53,198 nt of DNA from Sphingobacterium siyangense (GTDB lineage Bacteria; Bacteroidota; Bacteroidia; Sphingobacteriales; Sphingobacteriaceae), in contig NZ_VLKR01000039.1 in the NCBI RefSeq assembly GCF_007830445.1, positions 1 to 53,198 of the forward strand, written 5' to 3'. How positions within the stretch are numbered: the first letter of the stretch is position 1; each line of letters begins with the position of its first letter. Made by a program: the position numbers and the translations under genes. Under the pieces are notes generated by a model. The model searched no databases. It saw nothing but the letters and a program-made list of their open reading frames with translations, and was not told the origin of the DNA. Shown piece by piece: positions 36,188 to 45,216 of this stretch.

Positions 36188-36358
36188 ATGGAAAAGAAAT
36201 TAGCGTACATCGCCCCCAAAATTAATACAACGACAATCGAACTTGAACAAGGTATTGCAGCTGGTTCGGCATATGCCAGACCAGAAGATGCCAACAGCGG
36301 TAAAGTAAACGAACAATGGGAAGTAGGATCAACAGATAATAGAAATATCGACTGGTAA
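36188..36358 (+). CDS. Small protein with C-terminal Trp, downstream of fimbrillin-like gene
   Basis: A 56-codon ORF starting at ATG 36188 and ending DNRNIDW. Its layout, a basic start with YIAPKINTTTIELEQGIAAGS followed by an acidic Asn/Gly-rich tail closing in Trp, resembles small Bacteroidota proteins I remember as P-x-I-x-x-x-x-IE-x-E, often encoded after fimbrillin-like genes. No signal peptide is seen and no function is known to me. The gene lies 80 bases after the lipoprotein stop and is followed by a strong terminator, so it shares that transcript. Confidence 0.72.
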   Translation: MEKKLAYIAPKINTTTIELEQGIAAGSAYARPEDANSGKVNEQWEVGSTDNRNIDW

Positions 36359-36383
36359 ACTATTTTCAACAGTAAACAAAAGG

Positions 36384-36412
36384 AAGGGGCAGTCAAAAAT
36401 GAATTGCCCCTT
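36384..36412 (+). terminator. Rho-independent terminator
   Basis: AAGGGGCA and TGCCCCTT form an 8-bp GC-rich stem with a 13-base loop, followed by a T-run (TTTA). It closes the fimbrillin-like transcript. Confidence 0.82.
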
Positions 36413-36460
36413 TTTATGCAATTTTATAATAGACGATCGTGTCATCCATATTTTTTATTG

Positions 36461-37120
36461 TCAAACCTTTAGCGTACCCAAGTGCAGACTGTCTGTATTA
36501 CCTCCACCATAACTTTCGATAAAAAAGATATACACCTCATAGGTCACTTCCTTTCTATTTTTTGGAATTTCAACATTTTGTTTGCCAGACATTAAGCTGC
36601 TTTTCAAATCGTTCATCACAAGTGGATACCCGCCCCCATGATCCGCTGCATTATACAGGATTAAGAACGAATCGTAAGATCCCGTGTCAAACTTTTCCTC
36701 CAGATAAGCATCATATTCCCAGGTGACCTGAAGCACTTGGTTTTCTTGATCGAAATCCATTGTGTAGGAAGTAATGGGATTGGGGCTTCCTTTGGCAATC
36801 ATAAATTTCGACCAATCAACGACAAAACCGTCTTCTTCCTGGATAAGTGCTTTATTCAGATTATAAGACATCGCTATATCGTATGCCCGTTTAGGATAGC
36901 TGTACACCTTATACCCCATATTGATGATCGGTTTTAACTGGCTAATATGTGACCTCACAATTTTGAAGCGTTTTCTACTCAGCAGTTGCTTAGGAGTGGG
37001 CTCCCGTTTTTTAACGCTAGGGAGAGATCGTACATAATTTCCTGTTTTAGTCGACACAAACACAACAGAACCTGCTTTCCCGGAAACAGTTCCATTTACA
37101 CCATTTTTGACTATTGCCAT
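36461..37120 (-). CDS. DUF6266-like protein
   Basis: A 219-residue protein I recognise as DUF6266-like from its start: a Gly/Val-rich segment (NGVNGTVSGKAGSVVFVSTK) followed by YVRSLPSVKKREPTPKQLLSR. The C-terminal half is beta-rich. There is no classical signal peptide, although part of the family has surface-associated relatives. No function is established. The gene is alone; the region upstream contains 11-base tandem repeats. Confidence 0.85.
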   Translation of the reverse strand: MAIVKNGVNGTVSGKAGSVVFVSTKTGNYVRSLPSVKKREPTPKQLLSRKRFKIVRSHISQLKPIINMGYKVYSYPKRAYDIAMSYNLNKALIQEEDGFVVDWSKFMIAKGSPNPITSYTMDFDQENQVLQVTWEYDAYLEEKFDTGSYDSFLILYNAADHGGGYPLVMNDLKSSLMSGKQNVEIPKNRKEVTYEVYIFFIESYGGGNTDSLHLGTLKV

Positions 37121-37248
37121 AATTACTTGATTATGTTATAGATAATAAAGATAAACATTAATACGGAAAAATACGCATACCAAATTATAGCTAAAAACAG
37201 TTTTCAATCAATACTTAGACAGTAATTAGTCACTGTTTATTCAGTCTT

Positions 37249-37302
37249 CACTGAGCAAGCACTGAACAAGCACTGAACGAGCACTGAACAAGCACTGTTT
37301 AA
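37249..37302. repeat. Tandem 11-base repeats (CACTGAACAAG)
   Basis: Four head-to-tail units, CACTGAGCAAG, CACTGAACAAG, CACTGAACGAG, CACTGAACAAG (37249-37292), are followed by a partial fifth unit (CACTGTTTAAA). A separate CACTG stands at 37231. The period is one DNA turn. The tract is 129 bases upstream of the DUF6266 start. Confidence 0.85.
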
Positions 37303-37395
37303 AAGTGGAATTTGATTACCATCTGTTGCATCTAAGAACTAAAGGAGAAAAGGTAAAAGCCGACGACCTTTCATGCGAACTATAACGTAAAAAAA

Positions 37396-37434
37396 ATGTC
37401 TCCTACATTTGCTTAATACAAACATAAGAGACAT
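37396..37434 (-). terminator. Terminator of the fucose operon
   Basis: ATGTCTCCTACATTTG and CAAACATAAGAGACAT form a 16-base stem with two mismatches and a 7-base loop. Reading leftward the stem is followed by TTTTTTTACG. It stands 69 bases past the stop of the last operon gene. Confidence 0.8.
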
Positions 37435-37503
37435 CTTCTTCTTTTTATCGTAGGTCTTATTGCCAGCCCAAGGCTGGATCGGAAACTCGACCTACTGCTG
37501 CAG

Positions 37504-38670
37504 TTACAGGACAGCCTGCAGACGTTTTGGAAAATCTTCAATCTTTGAAAGACTCAATTGCTTCATAACCTGAAACAAATGCGTCTTAAACATATTGATT
37601 GTATGTTCCCCACCTTCATTGCCCAATGCGCCAACCCCATACATAAATGGTCTTCCCATAAAATTGAAATCCGATCCAACTGCATGTGCCCGCGCGAGGT
37701 CAACCCCTGATCGAATACCACCATCTAACATGATTTTTATCTTCTTTTTATAGTCTGGGTTGCTCGCCAAGTGGATCAATGAATTGATCGAAGATTCACT
37801 TGCATCGAGCTGTCGTCCACCATGATTTGACACAATGACTCCATCAACGCCCAATGCGATAGCAGCCTGCATATCTTCATCGGTGGCAATCCCTTTAAGC
37901 ACCAGGGGCCCTTTCCAAAGATCCCGAATAGCTTTAATTTTCTCAACATCAACTTTACCCGTAAATGTTCTGTTCATAAACTGTCCCAGCTGCGCTAAAT
38001 CAAGTCCCTTTTCCATGTAAGGCTTCAATGTTGCAAAAGAAGGTATTCCATGCCTTAATGTTTCTATCCCCCAAGTTGGACAGGCAAAAGTTTGCAAAAT
38101 ATTGGCGATACTCATTTTAGGTGGCATAGACAATCCGCTTTTTATTTCACGATAACGAAGTCCAAAAGCAGGCACATCCACCAGAACTACCAATACCGGA
38201 CATTCAACAGCCTCCAGACGTTTAATAATATCATCGCGCAACCTGTTTTCCGTAGGATGATAGAGCTGAAACCAGGCTTTCCCATCAGATACCTCGGCAA
38301 TACGTTCAATACTACTTGTTGATACTGTACTCAAAATATAGGGAATATCATTTTTTGCTGCCGCTTTCGCAAGAATTTCAGGCGCATTCGGCCACATCAA
38401 TCCCTGAAGTCCGATAGGTGAAACACCAAAAGGTGCACTGTAACGACGACCGAATAATTCTACAGATAGGTCTATTTCTTCGCTCGCAAGCAGATATTGC
38501 GGCTTCAACAGAATATTATCAAAATCATTCTCATTTCTGGCAAGGTTCAATTCTTCATTTGCACCTCCGGTCAGATAATCAAATGCAAATCGGGGAATCC
38601 TTTTCTTCGCTTTAATCTTTAGATCTTCAACAGAAGGATAACGTGTATTATATATAAATTTCTGGCTCAT
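37504..38670 (-). CDS. lldD: FMN-dependent alpha-hydroxyacid dehydrogenase, L-lactate dehydrogenase type
   Basis: A 388-residue member of the glycolate oxidase/LldD family with an FMN-binding TIM barrel. FDYLTGGANEE near residue 30, KGIATDEDMQAA and the catalytic-base motif SNHGGRQLD are present, followed by GGIRSGVDLARA and phosphate-binding GRPFMYG. ATG 38670 is preferred to an upstream TTG at 38712. It is the last gene of the fucose operon; L-lactate is an end product of the non-phosphorylating L-fucose route, so L-lactate oxidation to pyruvate is a natural role. Confidence 0.88.
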   Translation of the reverse strand: MSQKFIYNTRYPSVEDLKIKAKKRIPRFAFDYLTGGANEELNLARNENDFDNILLKPQYLLASEEIDLSVELFGRRYSAPFGVSPIGLQGLMWPNAPEILAKAAAKNDIPYILSTVSTSSIERIAEVSDGKAWFQLYHPTENRLRDDIIKRLEAVECPVLVVLVDVPAFGLRYREIKSGLSMPPKMSIANILQTFACPTWGIETLRHGIPSFATLKPYMEKGLDLAQLGQFMNRTFTGKVDVEKIKAIRDLWKGPLVLKGIATDEDMQAAIALGVDGVIVSNHGGRQLDASESSINSLIHLASNPDYKKKIKIMLDGGIRSGVDLARAHAVGSDFNFMGRPFMYGVGALGNEGGEHTINMFKTHLFQVMKQLSLSKIEDFPKRLQAVL

Positions 38671-38769
38671 GATTGATATATTATTTATAAACAGTCTATG
38701 ACTGCGCGCCAAACTTAGAAAAATTGCATTTCAAATGCAAGCTAATTGTAGCTAATATAAAAAAATCTG

Positions 38770-39540
38770 TCATACATTTCTGCGATACCCCAATTCGGCA
38801 CCACCACTTACAGGTAGATTTACCCCTGTGATAAAGCGTGCTTGGTTTGACAGCAGAAACACACAGGCATCGGCAATAACATCACCCTCGGGACAGTATC
38901 CCAGCAAATGAATATCCTTCAAAAAGTCAAAAACCTGTGTTGGATGCGCTTGCTCCAGTGTCCATTTGTTGAGCATGGGTGTCATAACAGCTGCAGGCAT
39001 AACCGAATTGACACGAATACCGACAGACGCATAGTCTATGGCCATAGATTTTGTCAACGCGTTGATAGCACCCTTTGTGGCGGCATATGCCGCGTGGTTC
39101 TCCTGGCCAATATCCCCCACTAAACTGCTCGTATTTAGAATACAACCCGCAGATTCCTTTAAATGAGGGTAGCCATACCGTGTAGTCAGAAGAACACTTT
39201 TCATGTTGGTTTCCAGCAACCTTGTCCATTCATCATCCGTAGTTTCATGCAAAGGCTTTGCTGGGCTTGCCAGACCAGCATTGTTATGGATTGCATCCAG
39301 CCGCCCAAAAACAGCAACAGTCTTTTGGATGGCCAGGTCAACTTCGCGGGCTTGCGTAACATCCGCACAGATACCGATATGTGGCGCACCGATCAGTTCA
39401 GCTGTAGCATCTACCGATCCTTGATCGAGACCAATAAAAGCAACCTTTGCCCCTGCTCTGACATAGGCTTTTACACATTCCAAACCGATTCCAGCAGTTC
39501 CTCCTGTAATCAATATTATTTTATCTTCTAAGGTTTTCAC
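38770..39540 (-). CDS. SDR-family dehydrogenase of the fucose operon
   Basis: A 256-residue short-chain dehydrogenase with the NAD(P)-binding motif ITGGTAGIG, NNAG, the catalytic Ser of NTSSLVGDIG and Y-x-x-x-K in YAATK. In the L-fucose route SDRs perform two steps, oxidation of L-fucose to the lactone and of 2-keto-3-deoxy-L-fuconate; sequence alone does not decide, though the latter fits a gene next to fuconate dehydratase. The frame extends to a TTG at 39576; GTG 39540, just before KTLEDKIILITGG, gives the usual SDR N-terminus. Confidence 0.88.
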   Translation of the reverse strand: MKTLEDKIILITGGTAGIGLECVKAYVRAGAKVAFIGLDQGSVDATAELIGAPHIGICADVTQAREVDLAIQKTVAVFGRLDAIHNNAGLASPAKPLHETTDDEWTRLLETNMKSVLLTTRYGYPHLKESAGCILNTSSLVGDIGQENHAAYAATKGAINALTKSMAIDYASVGIRVNSVMPAAVMTPMLNKWTLEQAHPTQVFDFLKDIHLLGYCPEGDVIADACVFLLSNQARFITGVNLPVSGGAELGYRRNV

Positions 39541-39597
39541 GTTTTTATTATTCTTGTATTTAGCATCAAGTTCCAAAGAATCGGAACAAATTAAAAA

Positions 39598-41241
39598 TTA
39601 GTTGAAAATTACATATAAAATCACGACAATAGCTAACAGCAATGCAGACAAAATACGGTAATTCCCGATACCCGACCAGGCTTTTCCCCGAAGTGGATCC
39701 ACGGGGTTCTTCCAGTACAAATCCCGACTTTGTGCAGTATGCTGCACGGGATACTTATACGATAACAAAACCTGAAGTAACATACAGATCAAAAACAGAT
39801 AGAAAGCCATCATCATAAATGGTGTCTGCCCTACCCACGAGTCAGGTAGCAGCTTATTCAGCAAAAATACGGCAACCCCCAAAACAGAACCTATCCACAG
39901 GGTAAGTTTTGCAGCTGTTGCTGATGCTCCTTTCCAAAAAACACCTAAAAGAAACACGCAGGTTATTGGTGGTGCAATATGAGCAATCACATCATTTATG
40001 CCATAAAAAATACTCTCATAGCGATCCAATAGTGGTAAAAGAGCCAGGGAAAATCCCATGGCAATAACTGCGGCAATTTTCCCGATACGAATCAGCTGTC
40101 CATCGGAAGCAGCAGAGCGTCGCTGTTTAAAGATATCGTAACTCACCATGGTCGATATCGAATTTAGCGCACCCGATATCTGACTCATTAAACCCGATAA
40201 GAGCGCCGCTACCAACACACCGATCAATCCTGAAGGCAAAAGTTGCGTAATCATGAGTGTATAGATACCTTTTGAATTGACCTGCCCCTGATGGTCTACG
40301 CCAAGACTGCTTAAATCAAATTGACCTGTTTTAAACAGCGTATACGCAAATAGCCCCGGAAGCACAAAAATAAATACAGGCAAAATTTTCAGAAAACCAC
40401 AAAAAAGGGCACCCACACGTCCATGGTTTTCGTCCTTGGCTCCTAAAACGCGCTGAACAATGGTCTGATCGGCACACCAGTACCAGATGCCTAAAATCGG
40501 ATAGCCAAACAATACGGCATACCAAGGCATTCCACTTCCATCGTTGCTACCACGGAGCATAGAAAGACGATCAAGGGCATTATCCTGCGCCAGAACAGCT
40601 TTCATCGGCATCCAACCGCCCATCTTGTCAAAAGCTGCAAAACTGATAATAAAAGCTCCTGCAAGCAACACAATTGTCTGGATAGATTCCGTCACCACAA
40701 CAGCGCGCAGCCCACCCAATATCGTATATATTCCAGTTATCACACAGATTACCGTAATACTCAAATACATATTAAATCCAAAAAGTGTTCGTAGCACAAT
40801 CCCTCCGGCCAACATCGAAAAAGCGATATGAATAACAATGGCCGATAGTATGGATATAAACGTGAGCCAATCTCTGCTGGAACGATCATAACGCCGTTCC
40901 AGAAAGTCAGGCAAAGTTGTAACACCCGATTTGAGGTAAAATGGCACAAAAAAAAGCGCCAGTAAGATTAAAGTAAAGGCAGCCATCCATTCAAAGTTGC
41001 CGTTAAGCAAGCCTGTATCAAATCCGCTCTGTGCCAAACTAACCAGATGTACCGTTGAAATATTAGTTGCAAAAAGCGCCAACCCAATGGCTGGCCACCG
41101 AAGTGTCTTTCCAGCCAAAAAATACCCTTCAGCGCTTATTTCCTTCACTTTCTTAAATCGCCCTGATCCAGCCAATATGCCGACAACCAAAATCAACACA
41201 ATATAAAAGATGGCGATACCTAAATCTAAATTTCCTAACAT
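39598..41241 (-). CDS. Sodium:solute symporter (SGLT-type), probable L-fucose importer
   Basis: A 547-residue inner-membrane protein of the solute:sodium symporter family with about 13-14 hydrophobic segments. EGYFLAGKTLRWPAIGLALFATNIST is the characteristic N-terminal region of SGLT-like sugar symporters, followed by YTILGGLRAVVVTE in helix 5. It is the only importer of the fucose operon, 9 bases after the fuconate dehydratase gene, so it presumably takes up L-fucose (or fuconate) released in the periplasm. Confidence 0.9.
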   Translation of the reverse strand: MLGNLDLGIAIFYIVLILVVGILAGSGRFKKVKEISAEGYFLAGKTLRWPAIGLALFATNISTVHLVSLAQSGFDTGLLNGNFEWMAAFTLILLALFFVPFYLKSGVTTLPDFLERRYDRSSRDWLTFISILSAIVIHIAFSMLAGGIVLRTLFGFNMYLSITVICVITGIYTILGGLRAVVVTESIQTIVLLAGAFIISFAAFDKMGGWMPMKAVLAQDNALDRLSMLRGSNDGSGMPWYAVLFGYPILGIWYWCADQTIVQRVLGAKDENHGRVGALFCGFLKILPVFIFVLPGLFAYTLFKTGQFDLSSLGVDHQGQVNSKGIYTLMITQLLPSGLIGVLVAALLSGLMSQISGALNSISTMVSYDIFKQRRSAASDGQLIRIGKIAAVIAMGFSLALLPLLDRYESIFYGINDVIAHIAPPITCVFLLGVFWKGASATAAKLTLWIGSVLGVAVFLLNKLLPDSWVGQTPFMMMAFYLFLICMLLQVLLSYKYPVQHTAQSRDLYWKNPVDPLRGKAWSGIGNYRILSALLLAIVVILYVIFN

Positions 41242-41250
41242 AACGTCAAC

Positions 41251-42471
41251 TTATAACAAATCACAACTGCTTCCCACATCCATTGGGGTACGGTACACGC
41301 CATTCGCTATAGACACAGGATGTACAAAATGAGACTTTAGGTGTGGAATATGCTCCAAAAACAAAGCCTCATGCCCAAGGCTTATATGGTTAAACAAAAC
41401 AAGATGCTGATGAAGCTGCCCCATATCACCGACATGCGGTACAACAGGAATATTGTATTTTCGACAAAGTAGACTCACTGAAATAAACTCGCTCACGCCG
41501 CCGACCCGAACAGCATCCACCTGTACAAATCCCGCCGCACCCATTTGAAGGTAATTTTTAAACAAGATACGGTTCGGCACATGCTCACCCATGGCAACTT
41601 TTATCGGCGCAATGTGCTCGGCTAAGCGTTTATGTCCAACAATGTCGTCGGGATGTGTCGGCTCCTCTACCCAAAAAGGATTCATCTCCTTAAGCTCTTG
41701 ACAGATGGATAGCGCCTGAGGTAGCGTCCATTGCTGATTCGCATCGAGCATTACTTTAGCTTCATCACCCGCAACCTCCCGTACAATATGCGCACGACGG
41801 ATATCCCGTAATGTATCTTCACTACCTACTTTGAGTTTCATTGCGGAGAAACCGTTATCTAAAGCACGTTTACAATTCTCCCGTACTTTTTCATCAGAAT
41901 AGTTAAACCAGCCTACTGATGTATCGTAGCCCGCATAGCCCTTTTCAATAATGTCCATTCTTTTATGACCAGTTGAGATAGTCGACTCCAACAGGCTGAT
42001 GGCTTCACCCTTTGTAAACTCATCTTCCAAATAGGAAAGATCCAACGTATTGACAATCTCTTCAGCACTGAGGTCGGTTAACAGCTTCCAAAGTGGAACT
42101 CCTCTCGTTTTAGCCCAGAGGTCAAAACAGGCATTTGTTACCGAAGCTAGGGCCAGATGAACGATACCTTTATGGGGACCCAACCAACGAAATTGCTGTT
42201 CGTTGCTCAACTTATTAAACAATTGACCAAAATTTGCCATAAGATCTTCAATTGGAATCCCTTTCAATCGTTCGGCATAGAAAGCTGCAGCACGACAGAC
42301 CAGCTCATTTCCTGCTCCCAGTGTAAAAGCCAGACCTGTGCCTACGCGCCCCTTATCATCTGCCAATCGAGTCACAGCATAAGAATAGATCGGATCCTTG
42401 TGAATCGCATCACTGCCCGCACCTGTAGCCAAAGGAAATCTCCGATCCTGAATATCAAACGTCTTTATCAT
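41251..42471 (-). CDS. L-fuconate dehydratase
   Basis: A 406-residue enolase-superfamily enzyme. The K-x-K motif is Lys212-Lys214 (AMKLKVGS), the metal ligands lie in MLDANQQW (Asp243), VEEP (Glu269/Glu270) and GEH (Glu296), and the catalytic His346 is in VVPHVGDMGQ. The start, RFPLATGAGSDAIHKDPIYSYAVT, is highly characteristic of fuconate dehydratases. It dehydrates L-fuconate to 2-keto-3-deoxy-L-fuconate. Fucosidase, mutarotase and symporter in the same operon support the substrate. Confidence 0.93.
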   Translation of the reverse strand: MIKTFDIQDRRFPLATGAGSDAIHKDPIYSYAVTRLADDKGRVGTGLAFTLGAGNELVCRAAAFYAERLKGIPIEDLMANFGQLFNKLSNEQQFRWLGPHKGIVHLALASVTNACFDLWAKTRGVPLWKLLTDLSAEEIVNTLDLSYLEDEFTKGEAISLLESTISTGHKRMDIIEKGYAGYDTSVGWFNYSDEKVRENCKRALDNGFSAMKLKVGSEDTLRDIRRAHIVREVAGDEAKVMLDANQQWTLPQALSICQELKEMNPFWVEEPTHPDDIVGHKRLAEHIAPIKVAMGEHVPNRILFKNYLQMGAAGFVQVDAVRVGGVSEFISVSLLCRKYNIPVVPHVGDMGQLHQHLVLFNHISLGHEALFLEHIPHLKSHFVHPVSIANGVYRTPMDVGSSCDLL

Positions 42472-42519
42472 AAAATCTTAACGTACTTGTTTTTAGTGTT
42501 TAGGTTAATCTATTTTGAA

Positions 42520-43566
42520 TTACAACTTTAACTTATCCTTTAATTTGCGCAAAATGTCAACATCCGAATCCTTTATGCGTCCCATCCGATTGGGACCAAC
42601 GTTTAAGATCAGGATATTGTCTTGTGCGGTTGCGGTCTGATAAATCCCCGCAAGCTCTTCCAAAGACTTATACTTCTTGTCTGTAGTATTATAAAACCAG
42701 CGTTCTCCAAGTACCACTGTTGTCTCAAAAGGCATGTAGTAAGTATTCCCGTTGGCCATAAAAAGCTTAGGATCAGGATTGATCGGAAGATAGGGATCGC
42801 CTAGCCTAAAGTCACTTGGAAAGTAACGTATAGGATAATAATTCTGCTGATCTTTCGGCAAAACAATGTGTTTGTCTGTGTTCTCAGGTGATCCTATACT
42901 CCAGTTTATACCAATTTGACACCCGGGAACCTTTTTCTTGATCAAATTGTAAATCGCCTGCGTGGGCCATCGATAGCTCTCTTTTTCCCAGCCACCGTCC
43001 AGCCAAAGCTCAACGATATCTGTATACTTTTTGGTCATATCAACCAACTCACTAAGCTGGTTCAACATATATTGATTATATGCTGCATCTGCAGACATGT
43101 CTTTTACATTGGGGTTCTGCTTTCGGTCCCATAAAGAATAATACAAACCAAGGCGTATCCCCTGTTTGGCGCATTCTTTAGCCAGCTCCTGCACAACATT
43201 TGTCGCGTTTGAAGAACTCGCCACATCGTAGTCCGTATACTTACTATCCCATAAACAAAAACCTTCATGATGTTTCGTAACCAAAATCATGTACTTCATC
43301 CCAGCTTCCTTTGCCGTTGAAACCCACTGTTTAACCTCAATAGCCGATGGCGCATACGAGCTAGCAGGTTTAGATCCGTCTGTCCACTCCTGGTCATGAA
43401 ATGTATTCATGCCAAAATGAACGAACATACCATATTTTCGGTCAATTTGCTCCCGCTGATAAGCATTGGGGTGTATCGATGGAACAGGTACAATAGTCTT
43501 TGTCTGCGCACAAAGATTTGTTCCCAATACAGCAAGTGTCAAACTAAATAATAATTTCTTTCTCAT
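42520..43566 (-). CDS. Exported alpha-L-fucosidase (GH29)
   Basis: A 348-residue GH29 enzyme with a Sec signal peptide (about residues 1-20, ending NLCAQ). Conserved GH29 segments are RKYGMFVHFGMNTF, TKHHEGFCLWDS (His99/His100) and VELWLDGGW, where Asp190 is the nucleophile. It is only the catalytic barrel, without the C-terminal beta-sandwich of longer GH29 enzymes. It would act in the periplasm to remove terminal L-fucose from oligosaccharides. It is the second gene of the operon, 45 bases after the mutarotase. Confidence 0.94.
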   Translation of the reverse strand: MRKKLLFSLTLAVLGTNLCAQTKTIVPVPSIHPNAYQREQIDRKYGMFVHFGMNTFHDQEWTDGSKPASSYAPSAIEVKQWVSTAKEAGMKYMILVTKHHEGFCLWDSKYTDYDVASSSNATNVVQELAKECAKQGIRLGLYYSLWDRKQNPNVKDMSADAAYNQYMLNQLSELVDMTKKYTDIVELWLDGGWEKESYRWPTQAIYNLIKKKVPGCQIGINWSIGSPENTDKHIVLPKDQQNYYPIRYFPSDFRLGDPYLPINPDPKLFMANGNTYYMPFETTVVLGERWFYNTTDKKYKSLEELAGIYQTATAQDNILILNVGPNRMGRIKDSDVDILRKLKDKLKL

Positions 43567-43611
43567 GGTTATATAATGTTGGTTATTATAGCATTCATTC
43601 TTTTTCTTTCT

Positions 43612-44040
43612 TTATTCCGTATGGAATACTTCCGCCATACCAGACCATATCTCCCCTTTCTCCTGTGCATCGGACAGGGGTTGCTGACAAGGATCCGTTT
43701 CTTTCCACCAACGCTGTGTCTCTGGATCGGACGCCATCTTCTGCATATCAAGCTTGAAATTTTGTCCTACATATTCGAAATAGCTAAAAAGAAAAAATTT
43801 ACCGTCTATTTCCTTCAAAAAAATAGAATAATTGCGGATATGACATGCCTTGATCTTTCGAAGTACCGTGGGCCAAACCTTGGCATGAAGTTTCTTATAA
43901 TAAGCTACTTTCTCTGCTTTTAATCCTGTTATAGATGCATAGCGAGCCATAGGGTGGCTTCTTTCTGTAGACCGAAAGGCTGTCGCACAAAATACGACAA
44001 AGACGATCATCATGCTATAAGGATATAATTTAGGATTCAT
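43612..44040 (-). CDS. Exported L-rhamnose/L-fucose mutarotase (RhaM-like)
   Basis: A 142-residue RhaM-family protein preceded by a hydrophobic N-terminal segment (MMIVFVVFCATAF) that should direct it to, or anchor it in, the periplasm. The dimeric barrel domain has GLKAEKVAYYKKLHAKVWP with the catalytic His region, RNYSIF, and WWKETDPCQQPL near the C-terminus. It interconverts anomers of a 6-deoxyhexose; in this operon the fucose released by GH29 is the likely substrate. It is the first gene of the operon, divergent from the AraC regulator. Confidence 0.88.
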   Translation of the reverse strand: MNPKLYPYSMMIVFVVFCATAFRSTERSHPMARYASITGLKAEKVAYYKKLHAKVWPTVLRKIKACHIRNYSIFLKEIDGKFFLFSYFEYVGQNFKLDMQKMASDPETQRWWKETDPCQQPLSDAQEKGEIWSGMAEVFHTE

Positions 44041-44128
44041 AAGTTCTACGCGTTATTTTATACGAAATTACGCGCTTAACAGTACCGTGACTACTGCTAG
44101 ATTGCTTATTTCTCCCACTATATTAACA

Positions 44129-44156
44129 TTTTTACCTCTTTTTACCTCTTTTTAGG
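44129..44156. repeat. 10-base direct repeats in the fucose operon control region
   Basis: TTTTTACCTC occurs at 44129-44138 and 44139-44148, followed by TTTTTAGG. The tract is in the 162-base divergent region between the mutarotase gene and the AraC regulator gene and could be an AraC-type binding site. Confidence 0.45.
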
Positions 44157-44202
44157 ACAAAATAAGCTATATTACTTGCTCTTAATTAAAATAACCAAAC
44201 GC

Positions 44203-45084
44203 ATGAAACCTGTTTTTGCAAAAATTCTGGAAGGTGCAGCTATTACGACTTTTGCGACCAAAGATGTGCAGCGACCATTCTTCTCCACCGAATTTCACTT
44301 TCATAGCGCCTGTCAAATGACCTATATTGTGGAAAGTGAGGGAAAACGGATCATTGGAGATAATGTGAGTAACTTTGTTTCTGATGAACTCACTTTTGTA
44401 GGACCCGATCTGCCACATGTTTGGCACAATAACAATATAAATTGCCCGGGCTCGGCCATCGCGGAGACAAGGACTTCCCGCTCTTTGGCCTTGTATATAG
44501 AACCTAAATTAATGATTAAAGTTTTAGGGCATTTCTTTCAGACACACAAAATCGAAGCATTCTTTTCGGCCTCAAAACGTGGTCTCCTATTCCGTGGTGC
44601 AACAAAGGAAAAATTAAAGGTAAAGCTAAAAAAGATCGTACAGCTGGATTATGGCTTTGAGAAAACCATTTTGTTATTGGAGATTATCGAATTGATGTTA
44701 TCCACAGATGAATTTGATTACCTCTCCAGCGCGGGATACACCCACAACTATAGTCCTATTGACAATAGTAAAATTGACAGCATCTTTAAATTCGTTTTTA
44801 ACAACTATACTAGAGAAATTCAATTGGATCAAGTTGCGCAGCTATCTAATATGTCGAAACATTCCTTTTGCCGTTACTTAAAATCCCGTACGCAGAAAAC
44901 CTTCGTCCAGTTTGTCAATGAGGTGCGCATTAGTGAATCCTGTAGATTGATTGTTGAAAATAAGCATCAAATCACGCACATTGCTTATGCTTGTGGTTTT
45001 AATAGCCTTTCAAACTTTAATAAAATTTTCAAGTCAATTAAAGGAATCACACCTAGTCAGTACAAAGCTCAAATACGGCAGTAG
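44203..45084 (+). CDS. AraC-family regulator with cupin sensor domain
   Basis: A 293-residue regulator. The N-terminal half is an AraC-type cupin (FHFHSACQMTYIVE, LTFVGPDLPHVWHN), the usual sugar-sensing fold. The C-terminal 100 residues contain two helix-turn-helix motifs (LDQVAQLSNMSKHSFCRYLK and ITHIAYACGFNSLSNFNKIFK) and the family ending GITPSQYK. ATG 44203 is preferred to TTG 44176. It is divergent from the fucose operon and almost certainly controls it. Confidence 0.93.
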   Translation: MKPVFAKILEGAAITTFATKDVQRPFFSTEFHFHSACQMTYIVESEGKRIIGDNVSNFVSDELTFVGPDLPHVWHNNNINCPGSAIAETRTSRSLALYIEPKLMIKVLGHFFQTHKIEAFFSASKRGLLFRGATKEKLKVKLKKIVQLDYGFEKTILLLEIIELMLSTDEFDYLSSAGYTHNYSPIDNSKIDSIFKFVFNNYTREIQLDQVAQLSNMSKHSFCRYLKSRTQKTFVQFVNEVRISESCRLIVENKHQITHIAYACGFNSLSNFNKIFKSIKGITPSQYKAQIRQ

Positions 45085-45216
45085 CAACAAAGCAGGTAGG
45101 CTATTCTTAGCTATGGAGCAGACAAACCTTTGAAGAACGGATCTTTTAAGATAAAGCTAATAAATGCAAACAAATTCAGTTTCAGTGGGGTCTCTATAGA
45201 AACTTAAAGTTTAGCA

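Larger units (their letters stand above)
37121..37503. other. 383-base gap: repeat tract and operon terminator
   Basis: No gene is seen. The left part holds AT-rich promoter-like DNA for the DUF6266 gene and the 11-base tandem repeats at 37249-37292. The right part holds the terminator of the fucose operon (37396-37434) and a small CCAGCC/GGCTGG stem near 37462-37476 directly after the last gene of that operon. Confidence 0.5.

Noticed and set aside
37249..37302. CRISPR array
   Set aside because: Units are 11 bases and directly abutting, with no spacers and no cas genes.
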